Origin: an uncultured Paracoccaceae bacterium
GTDB lineage: Bacteria > Pseudomonadota > Alphaproteobacteria > Rhodobacterales > Rhodobacteraceae
Direction: 5' to 3'
DNA: 64,000 bases
Assembly (NCBI GenBank): GCA_947489445.1
Contig: CANLDN010000002.1
Coordinates: 193,501-257,500, forward strand
Shown in pieces: positions 54,912 through 62,685 of this stretch (the stretch's first letter is position 1; every line of letters begins with the position of its first letter). The notes under the pieces are model-generated. The model searched no databases. It saw only the letters and a program-made list of their open reading frames with translations, and was not told the origin of the DNA. The translations under genes were made by a program, and so were the position numbers.

Positions 54912-56822
54912 TTAGTTGTCACGCTTGTCGTCGCCCAGATCTTCGAAATCGGCATCCAGGATGTCGTCATCGGCAGCGCTGGCTTCGGGCTCCGCTTCGC
55001 CTTCTTCTTCCTGCTGCGCCTTATAGATGGCCTCACCGAGCTTCATGGCAGCTTCGGTGACATTCTGAATGCCTGATTTCAACTTGTCAGCTTTTGCATC
55101 ATCAGCTTCCAGATCATCTTTCAGCGCGGCAATCGCCAATTCGATCGCTTCGATTGTTGTCGGGTCAACCTTGTCGGCATGCTCTTCCATCGACTTTTCG
55201 GTCGAGTGGATAAGGCTTTCGGCCTGGTTTTTCGCATCTACCAACTCGCGGCGGTCCTTATCGGCCTCCGCGTTCTCTTCGGCGTCTTTGACCATTGCTT
55301 CGATGTCGTCGTCAGACAATCCACCGGAGGCCTGGATCGTGATCTTCTGTTCTTTACCAGTGCCTTTGTCCTTGGCACCAACCTCAACGATGCCGTTGGC
55401 ATCGATGTCGAAGGTCACTTCGATCTGCGGCATACCACGCGGAGCCGGTGGGATTTCTTCGAGGTTGAACTGGCCAAGCATCTTGTTGTCGGCTGCCATC
55501 TCACGCTCACCCTGGAACACGCGCAACGTCACGGCGTTTTGGTTGTCTTCGGCGGTCGAGAAGACCTGAGACTTCTTGGTTGGGATCGTTGTGTTGCGGT
55601 CGATTAGACGCGTAAACACGCCACCAAGTGTTTCGATACCCAGCGACAATGGGGTCACGTCCAGCAGAACAACGTCTTTGACGTCGCCTTGCAGAACACC
55701 AGCCTGAATGGCGGCACCCATGGCGACCACTTCGTCAGGGTTCACGCCCTGATGGGCTTCCTTGCCAAAGAACTTGGCAACTTCTTCTTTCACCTTGGGC
55801 ATCCGGGTCATACCACCGACCAAGACAACCTCATCAATATCAGATGTGGACAAGCCAGCGTCTTTGATCGCCTCTTTGCAAGGCTTCATCGATGCTTTGA
55901 TCAGATCACTGACAAGGCTTTCCAGCTTGGCACGAGTGAGCTTCATGACCATGTGCAACGGCTGCCCGTTCGCACCCATCGAGATAAACGGCTGGTTGAT
56001 TTCAGTGCTGGAAGAAGAGGAAAGCTCGATCTTGGCCTTTTCAGCAGCTTCCTTCAAACGCTGCAGGGCCATCTTATCTTTGGTCAGATCGACGGAATGC
56101 TCTTTCTTGAACTCGTCCGCGAGGTAATTCACAACCCGCATGTCGAAGTCTTCGCCACCAAGGAATGTGTCGCCGTTTGTGGATTTCACTTCGAACAGGC
56201 CGTCATCGATTTCCAGGATGGTTACGTCGAACGTACCACCACCAAGGTCATAAACAGCGATTGTCTTGCTGTCTTTTTTGTCCAGACCATAGGCCAGCGC
56301 AGCCGCAGTCGGCTCGTTGATGATCCGCAGTACTTCAAGGCCTGCAATCTTACCGGCATCCTTGGTGGCCTGACGCTGGGCGTCGTTGAAATAGGCGGGC
56401 ACAGTGATAACGGCTTGGGTCACATCTTCGCCGAGGTAGCTTTCGGCGGTTTCCTTCATCTTACCAAGAATGAAGGCAGAGATTTGGGATGGAGAGTATT
56501 TTTCACCCTTGGCTTGCACCCATGCATCGCCATTGCCGCCATTGATGATTTCGAACGGCATGTTCTTCTTCTCTTTGGCGAGGTCCTTGTCGTCAAAGCG
56601 ACGACCGATCAGACGCTTCACTGCAAAGATAGTATTCTCAGGGTTGGTGACCGCTTGCCGTTTGGCAGGCTGGCCAACGAGGCGTTCATCATCTGTGAAT
56701 GCCACGATTGATGGTGTTGTGCGCGCGCCTTCGGCGTTTTCAACAACACGCGGTTTTGCGCCATCCATGATGGCGATACAGGAGTTGGTGGTTCCCAGGT
56801 CGATACCAATAACTTTGGCCAT
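54912..56822 (-). CDS. dnaK: Chaperone DnaK (Hsp70)
   Basis: DnaK, 636 residues. The ATPase domain starts [18 protein letters not shown] and has phosphate-2 motif [20 protein letters not shown] and [16 protein letters not shown]. The linker [20 protein letters not shown] leads to the substrate domain, with a helical lid and an acidic tail ([20 protein letters not shown]). Length is normal. GrpE and HrcA are encoded at 21-22.7 kb. It is expressed leftward from a predicted promoter at 56933-56961. Confidence 0.98.
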   Translation of the reverse strand: MAKVIGIDLGTTNSCIAIMDGAKPRVVENAEGARTTPSIVAFTDDERLVGQPAKRQAVTNPENTIFAVKRLIGRRFDDKDLAKEKKNMPFEIINGGNGDAWVQAKGEKYSPSQISAFILGKMKETAESYLGEDVTQAVITVPAYFNDAQRQATKDAGKIAGLEVLRIINEPTAAALAYGLDKKDSKTIAVYDLGGGTFDVTILEIDDGLFEVKSTNGDTFLGGEDFDMRVVNYLADEFKKEHSVDLTKDKMALQRLKEAAEKAKIELSSSSSTEINQPFISMGANGQPLHMVMKLTRAKLESLVSDLIKASMKPCKEAIKDAGLSTSDIDEVVLVGGMTRMPKVKEEVAKFFGKEAHQGVNPDEVVAMGAAIQAGVLQGDVKDVVLLDVTPLSLGIETLGGVFTRLIDRNTTIPTKKSQVFSTAEDNQNAVTLRVFQGEREMAADNKMLGQFNLEEIPPAPRGMPQIEVTFDIDANGIVEVGAKDKGTGKEQKITIQASGGLSDDDIEAMVKDAEENAEADKDRRELVDAKNQAESLIHSTEKSMEEHADKVDPTTIEAIELAIAALKDDLEADDAKADKLKSGIQNVTEAAMKLGEAIYKAQQEEEGEAEPEASAADDDILDADFEDLGDDKRDN

Positions 56823-56932
56823 TTTTCAAATCCCTTTACTTCAGGCGGTTTGAGCAGCGCGAACCCGTTTCGGCACCCGCGCCAGTTACATGAGTCAGAT
56901 CAGCGCCTTAGCACTAACCTGTGATCTTGGCG

Positions 56933-56961
56933 TATATAGGGATGGGATATGGGGCCTGCAA
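56933..56961 (-). promoter_or_regulatory. Predicted dnaK promoter
   Basis: On the minus strand TTGCAG (56956-56961), a 17-bp spacer and TATATA (56933-56938) lie about 110 bp before the dnaK start; CCTATAT also fits the -10 part of alphaproteobacterial RpoH promoters. Just downstream is TTAGTGCTAA (56909-56918, complement), which contains one half of a CIRCE-type sequence, but no partner half is found. The rest of 56823-57059 shows no gene. Confidence 0.45.
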
Positions 56962-57059
56962 CCGCCGGTTCCATATGAAAACCGGGAAATTGGCGGATTT
57001 TTTGCGGTGTTGTCATTAACCTTTGGAACCGATGAGCCTTGGCGTCCGCCAATCAGCGA

Positions 57060-57881
57060 TCAACGCATGGCTTCCCAGCTCGCAGAGGCATTTTTGCGTG
57101 TGTAGAATTCGCCCATCAGACCGAGCATAATCAAGACAATCGATAGGTAGATCGGGTAGCTGATCGAACTGAAATGCGGGTTATAGTGCAAAAACGCAAA
57201 GCCCCGCGCCTGATCGATTGAATGAAACAGCGGATTCCAGTCGAAAAAGGCGATCATATGCGCCGGCAGCGAATTGGCCAGAAACATCTTCCCCGAAGCG
57301 ATCATATTCGCCCGGATGTAGATGTTTGATGTGACCCCGACAAATTCAGGCGCCCAGGGTTTCAGGGCCAAAAACACCGTGCCAACAGCGCATCCGGAGA
57401 ACCATGCCAACAACACCATGCCCATTGCAGGGATGGGTTGATAAATCGTGATCGGGACAAAGGCGATATGATAGATCGTCAAAATCAGAAAAAGCGACAG
57501 CACCTGGATATAGAGTGAAGAGAGTGCCGCAGCGCTGATTGCGATCATGGTGTTCATAGGCGCGTGTTGCATCATCGGGGAAGTTGGGCCCTCAGAACCA
57601 AGTACCGCAGACATCGCCTTGGTGTGAGTCATGTACAAAAAGATGCCCGACATGATGTAGAGCAAGAAATCACCACGAATGGCCGAACTGCGCATCCCCA
57701 TGATTTCGAACAACAGATAGAACGCCAACACAAATACGACGGTCTGCATCATATTCATCGCAAGCCCGACGAGCGCGTTCCGGTGTGTCTTGCGCACGTC
57801 ACGCACGGTGGCATGATAGATCAATTCCAGCATACCAAAGGCACCGCTTGATCTGGAAGGGGTCGCAGCAGGCTGGAACAT
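57060..57881 (-). CDS. ABC-2 type exporter permease (KpsM-like)
   Basis: A 273-residue ABC-2 membrane protein with about six helices. The N-terminal GMLELIYHATVRDVRKTHRN is followed by LVGLAMNMMQTVVFVLAFYL. LKPWAPEFVGVTSNIYIRAN and MFLANSLPAHMIAFFDWNPL followed by FHSIDQARGF are typical of capsule and polysaccharide exporters of the KpsM/CtrC type. No ATPase (KpsT) gene lies in the window. It is read leftward toward dnaK and diverges from the cysQ-kdsB-galU block. Confidence 0.85.
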   Translation of the reverse strand: MFQPAATPSRSSGAFGMLELIYHATVRDVRKTHRNALVGLAMNMMQTVVFVLAFYLLFEIMGMRSSAIRGDFLLYIMSGIFLYMTHTKAMSAVLGSEGPTSPMMQHAPMNTMIAISAAALSSLYIQVLSLFLILTIYHIAFVPITIYQPIPAMGMVLLAWFSGCAVGTVFLALKPWAPEFVGVTSNIYIRANMIASGKMFLANSLPAHMIAFFDWNPLFHSIDQARGFAFLHYNPHFSSISYPIYLSIVLIMLGLMGEFYTRKNASASWEAMR

Positions 57882-58005
57882 CTATACTCTCATCTGTGAA
57901 CGCGCCGATGTGGTATCATCCCACGAATACCTTGCTGATCGCTTGACGTCACATCATAAGGATGAGACCGAATTTTTCAACACAAACGGAACCGTGTGCA
58001 GGGCA

Positions 58006-58806
58006 ATGATGAACTATGAAAAACTGACCCGCATCATGCGCGAGCTGTCTTTGTCTGCGGGTGACAAAATCATGGAAGTTTATGCGTCTGACGACTTTGA
58101 TGTGCGTGCGAAAAGCGATGAAAGCCCGGTGACTGCCGCCGACGAAGCAGCAGATGCCATTATAAGTGCGGGTCTACGCGCTGCCTTCCCTGATGTGCCG
58201 TTGGTCACCGAAGAGCAAGCGGCCTCTCACATGCAAAACGTACAGACGTTCCTTATCGTTGATCCGCTTGATGGTACCAAAGAGTTCGTCAATAGGCGTG
58301 GTGATTTCACAGTTAATATCGCTTATGTGGCAAACGGCGTACCGGTACGCGGCATTGTCTATGCGCCTGCCAAAGACCGGTTATTCTACACAACTGCCGA
58401 TGGTAATGCGGTCGAGGAGACCGGACCTTTTGCAAAGAATAGCGTCGGCACGCTGACGCCAATCACAGTGGCCAGGCCTGACAACGCCGCGCTGATGGTG
58501 GTCGCATCGAAATCGCACAGAGACCAGGCGACAGATGACTACATCGGAAAATATAATGTCAAAGACATGAAAAGCGCGGGATCGTCGCTGAAATTCTGTC
58601 TTGTCGCGACGGGTGAGGCAGATTTGTATCCGCGTCTTGGCCGGACCATGGAATGGGACACTGCCGCAGGTCATGCCGTTTTAGCTGGTGCCGGCGGCAA
58701 TGTTGTCCGTTTCGACGACCACCAGCCGCTGCAATATGGCAAACCGGGGTTTGAAAACCCATTCTTTATTGCCACGGCACCCGGCGTTGCGTTGGAAAAA
58801 GCCTGA
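58006..58806 (+). CDS. cysQ: 3'(2'),5'-bisphosphate nucleotidase CysQ
   Basis: CysQ, 266 residues, is an inositol-phosphatase-fold enzyme that hydrolyses PAP to AMP, supporting sulfate assimilation and sulfotransfer. Metal sites are LVTEEQAASH, FLIVDPLDGTKEFVNRRGDF and MEWDTAAGHAVLAGAGG. SPVTAADEAADAII is the family start. Two adjacent ATGs (58006, 58009) are possible; the longer open frame lacks conservation. It overlaps kdsB by one base, linking it to the polysaccharide genes. Confidence 0.92.
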   Translation: MMNYEKLTRIMRELSLSAGDKIMEVYASDDFDVRAKSDESPVTAADEAADAIISAGLRAAFPDVPLVTEEQAASHMQNVQTFLIVDPLDGTKEFVNRRGDFTVNIAYVANGVPVRGIVYAPAKDRLFYTTADGNAVEETGPFAKNSVGTLTPITVARPDNAALMVVASKSHRDQATDDYIGKYNVKDMKSAGSSLKFCLVATGEADLYPRLGRTMEWDTAAGHAVLAGAGGNVVRFDDHQPLQYGKPGFENPFFIATAPGVALEKA

Positions 58807-59606
58807 TGTCTGTCCTTATTGTCATTCCCGCCCGTTATGCCTCCTCTCGGTATCCAGGTAAGCCGCTGGTGGAACTGCGTGGCGCATCGGGTGTTGCTAA
58901 AAGCCTGATCCATAGATCCTGGGACGCTGCGATGGGTGTGACTGGGGCCGACCGGGTCGTGGTGGCCACCGATGATGACAGGATCGCCGAAGCCGCCACC
59001 GGGTTTGGCGCTGAGGTAGTGATGACGTCGACATCATGCCAAAATGGTACAGAACGCTGTGCAGAGACCCTTCAAAACCTCGGTGGTGATTACGATATCG
59101 TCGTCAATCTGCAAGGCGATGCGCCACTTACCCCCGCATGGTTCATCGAAGATCTCGTCGCGGGTTTGCGTGCTCAACCCAAAGCGGATGTGGCAACACC
59201 CGTCCTGCGCGCAGACGGCAGGGCCTTGAACGGGTTGCTAAATGATCGCCGCGCGGGGCGGGTCGGCGGGACGACCGCCGTTTTTGGAACCGATCATAAT
59301 GCACTGTATTTTTCAAAAGAGGTCATCCCATTCACAGGCCGGGCATTCGCTGATCATGACGAAACGCCGGTATTTCATCATGTCGGTGTCTATGCGTATC
59401 GCCCTGCAGCACTCATGGCTTATCCGGGCTGGGATTCTGGTCCGTTAGAGCAACTTGAGGGCCTTGAACAACTCCGTTTTCTGGAACGTGGGGCACAGAT
59501 GCTGTGTGTCGAAGTTGAAGCCAAGGGGCGCCAGTTCTGGGAACTGAACAATCCCGAAGACGTGCCGCTGATTGAGGCGATGTTGCAAGATATGGGCCAC
59601 GACTAG
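58806..59606 (+). CDS. kdsB: 3-deoxy-manno-octulosonate cytidylyltransferase KdsB
   Basis: KdsB, 266 residues, activates Kdo as CMP-Kdo for lipid A core or capsule linkers. VLIVIPARYASSRYPGKPLV is the nucleotide-binding start; VVVATDDDRIAEAA, DIVVNLQGDAPLTPAWFIED with the metal-binding Asp, HHVGVYAYRPAAL and LEQLRFLERG follow the family order. QGDAP replaces the common QGDEP. Start ATG overlaps the cysQ stop. Together with the KpsM-like permease it suggests a Kdo-linked surface polymer. Confidence 0.92.
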   Translation: MSVLIVIPARYASSRYPGKPLVELRGASGVAKSLIHRSWDAAMGVTGADRVVVATDDDRIAEAATGFGAEVVMTSTSCQNGTERCAETLQNLGGDYDIVVNLQGDAPLTPAWFIEDLVAGLRAQPKADVATPVLRADGRALNGLLNDRRAGRVGGTTAVFGTDHNALYFSKEVIPFTGRAFADHDETPVFHHVGVYAYRPAALMAYPGWDSGPLEQLEGLEQLRFLERGAQMLCVEVEAKGRQFWELNNPEDVPLIEAMLQDMGHD

Positions 59607-59690
59607 ATCAACGATGATCTATTTTGGTCTTTATCAAGACATGTTAGTAATCTAGCAGGCTTTGACACAAACTTGGACAAGGGCACGGGC

Positions 59691-60584
59691 ATGAAAAGAA
59701 AAGTCACCAAGGCGATTTTTCCTGTAGCGGGTCAGGGGACGCGCTTTCTGCCTGCAACAAAGTCTGTACCCAAAGAGATCATGACACTCGTGGATCGCCC
59801 GTTGATCCAATACGCTATTGATGAGGCGCGGGCGGCTGGCATCGAGGACTTCATCTTTGTGACCTCGCGTGGGAAATCGGCGCTCGAGGATTACTTTGAC
59901 CATGCGCCTGATCTGGAATCTTCGCTGCGCGACGCAGGTAAAACGAACCTGCTCGAGGTGCTGCAAGATACCAATATGGACAGCGGGGCCATTGCTTATA
60001 TTCGTCAACATAAACCTCTGGGTCTTGGGCATGCGGTGTCCTGCGCCCGCAAGCTGATAGGTGATGAACCCTTTGCTGTGATCCTGCCAGATGATGTCAT
60101 CGCTGCTGAAAAACCCTGCCTAAAGCAGATGGTAGAGGCTTATCAGGAAACTGGTGGATCGATGGTTGCAACGATGGAAGTGTCGCCAGAACAGACATCG
60201 TCCTATGGTGTTTTGGATGTTTCCAATCAGGATGGTGCCATCTCCTCCGTTAAAGCCATGGTTGAAAAGCCGCCGCAGGGGACGGCCCCATCAAATCTTG
60301 CCGTTATCGGCCGCTATATTCTATCCCCGAAGGTTTTGCAGAATTTCAGCAAGATCAATCGCGGTGCGGGGGGCGAATTCCAATTGACGGACGCCATTGC
60401 CCACGAATTGACCGTTGGGCGTGAAGTCTTTGGCTATCGTTTTGACGGACAGCGGTTCGATTGTGGCTCCAAGGCGGGGTTCTTGCAGGCAACCGTCGCA
60501 TTTGCCCTTGCCCGACCAGATCTGCGAGAGGAATTTGCAGCGTTCCTGACGCAGCTAAGCGCGCAGAAACAGGCCGCACAGTAA
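59691..60584 (+). CDS. galU: UTP-glucose-1-phosphate uridylyltransferase
   Basis: GalU, 297 residues, makes UDP-glucose. KAIFPVAGQGTRFLPATKSV followed by PKEIMTLVDRPLIQYAIDEA is the nucleotide-binding signature; FAVILPDDVI, MVATMEVSPEQTSSYGVLDV and GGEFQLTDAIAHEL are typical. ATG 59691 starts the conserved body; an in-frame TTG 18 bases earlier is less likely. UDP-glucose is the precursor of UDP-glucuronate and UDP-xylose. A glycosyltransferase gene follows after 13 bp. Confidence 0.96.
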   Translation: MKRKVTKAIFPVAGQGTRFLPATKSVPKEIMTLVDRPLIQYAIDEARAAGIEDFIFVTSRGKSALEDYFDHAPDLESSLRDAGKTNLLEVLQDTNMDSGAIAYIRQHKPLGLGHAVSCARKLIGDEPFAVILPDDVIAAEKPCLKQMVEAYQETGGSMVATMEVSPEQTSSYGVLDVSNQDGAISSVKAMVEKPPQGTAPSNLAVIGRYILSPKVLQNFSKINRGAGGEFQLTDAIAHELTVGREVFGYRFDGQRFDCGSKAGFLQATVAFALARPDLREEFAAFLTQLSAQKQAAQ

Positions 60585-60597
60585 GGCACGGCGCAGC

Positions 60598-61629
60598 GTG
60601 TCAGCACACCAACGCGGTAACTTTTCTGATGTATGGTTAGCCTACCGGCTGCGATGGAAACGTCGCCGCTTTCTTTTCCGTATCTGGCGCAAACGCAAAC
60701 AACTGGCCGAAGTCGTAAACCGAACAACCGACATCGGCCCGAACGATATTCTTGCCTTTGTTACTGTCCGCAACGAGATGACGCGCCTGGCGCATTTTTT
60801 GGACTACTACCGCAATTTAGGCGTGAACCACTTTGTTTTCGTGGATAACGCCAGCGATGACGGGACCGCAGCATATCTGAAGGTCCAACCCGATGTGTCA
60901 TTGTGGACCACGCCGCATAGCTACAAACTTGCACGGTTCGGGATGGATTGGGTGGGGTGGCTGCAATGGCAATATGGGCATGGGCATTGGTGCCTGACCG
61001 TCGATGCGGATGAATTGCTGACCTATCCTTACCGCGATACCCGCGATCTGCGTGCCTTGACGGGCTGGCTGGATCAGCAAAAAATGCCATCTTTTGGCGC
61101 GACCATGCTGGATATGTACCCTAAAGGTTCGATCGCGCAGGCAACGTACGAAGCCGGCGCTGATCCCATCGCGGTGCTGCCTTGGTTTGATGCACAGAAC
61201 TACCGCGAGCGTGTTCATCCAATATACGAAAACCGCTGGATTCAAGGAGGCGTCCGAGAACGCATCTTCTTTGCTGATGCACCGGAACGCGCGCCGACAC
61301 TGAATAAGACCCCGCTTGTCCGATGGCATTGGCGCTACGCATATGTCAGTTCAACGCATCAGATGCTGCCGCGGCGGTTGAACCATGTCTTCGGCACACC
61401 AGCCCGACCCACCGGCGTCTTGCTACACACCAAATTCTTGCCGACGATCTGCGCCAAATCAGCCGAGGAAATCCACCGTCGTCAGCATTTCGAAAACAGT
61501 GATCTTTATGAAAGCTACCATCAGAACCTGACAACGGGCCCCGATCTATGGGCGCCGACATCCTGCCGCTATGAAAACTGGGAACAACTGGTCAATATTG
61601 GTCTGATGTCAAAGGGCGATTGGGTCTGA
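60598..61629 (+). CDS. Glycosyltransferase, GT2-like (copy 1 of tandem pair)
   Basis: A 343-residue GT-A fold transferase of the Glyco_tranf_2_4-like type. The very basic N-terminus (WKRRRFLFRIWRKRKQ) precedes AFVTVRNEMTRLAHFLDYYR, VFVDNASDDGTAAYL and the metal-binding HWCLTVDADELLTYPY. No membrane helix or signal is seen. It starts at GTG 60598, 13 bp after galU, and shares many blocks with the next gene, e.g. LGVNHF and LMSKG-W. Acceptor unknown, presumably surface polysaccharide. Confidence 0.83.
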   Translation: MSAHQRGNFSDVWLAYRLRWKRRRFLFRIWRKRKQLAEVVNRTTDIGPNDILAFVTVRNEMTRLAHFLDYYRNLGVNHFVFVDNASDDGTAAYLKVQPDVSLWTTPHSYKLARFGMDWVGWLQWQYGHGHWCLTVDADELLTYPYRDTRDLRALTGWLDQQKMPSFGATMLDMYPKGSIAQATYEAGADPIAVLPWFDAQNYRERVHPIYENRWIQGGVRERIFFADAPERAPTLNKTPLVRWHWRYAYVSSTHQMLPRRLNHVFGTPARPTGVLLHTKFLPTICAKSAEEIHRRQHFENSDLYESYHQNLTTGPDLWAPTSCRYENWEQLVNIGLMSKGDWV

Positions 61630-61674
61630 TAAGGAGTGCTTAGTGTTATGATTGCGCGCCGCTAAGGGAACGTT

Positions 61675-62685
61675 TTGAGTATTTGGACATCATATCGGCT
61701 GCGATTGCAGCGCAAACGCTGGAAAATCCGCGCCCGCCGTAAAGGGCGCGAACTTACGGCTGTGCAAGATCGGACGGAACAGATCCAACCGACCGACATC
61801 CTGCTCTTTTGCACCTTTCGCAACGAAGATATCAGGCTACCCTATTTTCTGAACTACTATCGGGCGCTGGGCGTCAATCATTTCATTCTTGTCGATAACA
61901 ACAGCGACGATGGTGGGCAGACCTATGTGGCCGAACAACCTGACGTATCACTTTGGACAACAAAGGCCGGATATGGGGATGCGCGCTATGGGGTTGACTG
62001 GCTGACCTATCTGCAAGGCAAATACGCCCATGGGCATTGGACGCTGACCGTCGATGTGGACGAATTCTTTGTCTACCCGTTCTGTGATACCCGACCAATC
62101 AGAGCGTTGGCGGATTGGCTGGATGCGTCAGAGGTACGCTCTTTTGGTGCCATGTTGCTGGATGTCTACCCAAAAGGACCTGTCAGTGCGGCGACCTACA
62201 CGCGTGGCCAGGATCCGTTGAAGGTCGCGAATTGGTTCGATTCGGGCAATTACATCATGACCCGGAATGCCCGACTGCGAAACCTTTGGATACAAGGTGG
62301 CCCGCGGGCGCGCATGTTTTTTGCCAATAAGCCAAAGCGCGCGCCCGCACTCAACAAAATCCCCTTCGTGAAATGGAGCAGGGCATACACCTATGTCAGC
62401 TCCACGCATATGATCCTACCGCGCGGGCTGAACCTGGTTTATGATCAGCAGGGGGGCGAAAAGACATCAGGCGTCCTGCTTCATGCCAAATTTCTGAACA
62501 CCTTCAGCGGGCGGGCATCGGAAGAAGCGCATCGCGCCGAACACTATGGCCAGGGCCAGGAATACAAATCTTATGCGGCCCGACACGGGGCTGACCCTGA
62601 TCTGTGGTGTAAGTGGAGCGAGCAGTACATTAACTGGCGACAGCTTGAAATACTTGGCCTGATGTCCAAAGGAAACTGGGCATGA
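61675..62685 (+). CDS. Glycosyltransferase, GT2-like (copy 2 of tandem pair)
   Basis: A 336-residue paralogue of the preceding protein. Shared blocks include YRLRLQRKRWKIRARRKG, YYRALGVNHFILVDNNSDDG, HGHWTLTVDVDEFFVYPF, the IQGG segment, YVSSTHMILPRGLN and GLMSKGNWA. The start is TTG 61675 with GGGAA upstream. The head-to-tail copies probably arose by gene duplication and may add successive sugars. It overlaps the following gene by ATGA. Confidence 0.83.
   Translation: MSIWTSYRLRLQRKRWKIRARRKGRELTAVQDRTEQIQPTDILLFCTFRNEDIRLPYFLNYYRALGVNHFILVDNNSDDGGQTYVAEQPDVSLWTTKAGYGDARYGVDWLTYLQGKYAHGHWTLTVDVDEFFVYPFCDTRPIRALADWLDASEVRSFGAMLLDVYPKGPVSAATYTRGQDPLKVANWFDSGNYIMTRNARLRNLWIQGGPRARMFFANKPKRAPALNKIPFVKWSRAYTYVSSTHMILPRGLNLVYDQQGGEKTSGVLLHAKFLNTFSGRASEEAHRAEHYGQGQEYKSYAARHGADPDLWCKWSEQYINWRQLEILGLMSKGNWA

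Noticed and set aside
55689..56711. Antisense open frame of 340 codons inside dnaK
   Set aside because: A shadow frame of a highly conserved gene. Antisense-dnaK frames are a known annotation artefact.
56890..57105. Short plus-strand frame between dnaK and the KpsM-like gene
   Set aside because: It overlaps the predicted dnaK promoter and the 3' end of the KpsM-like gene, with no motif or ribosome-binding site.
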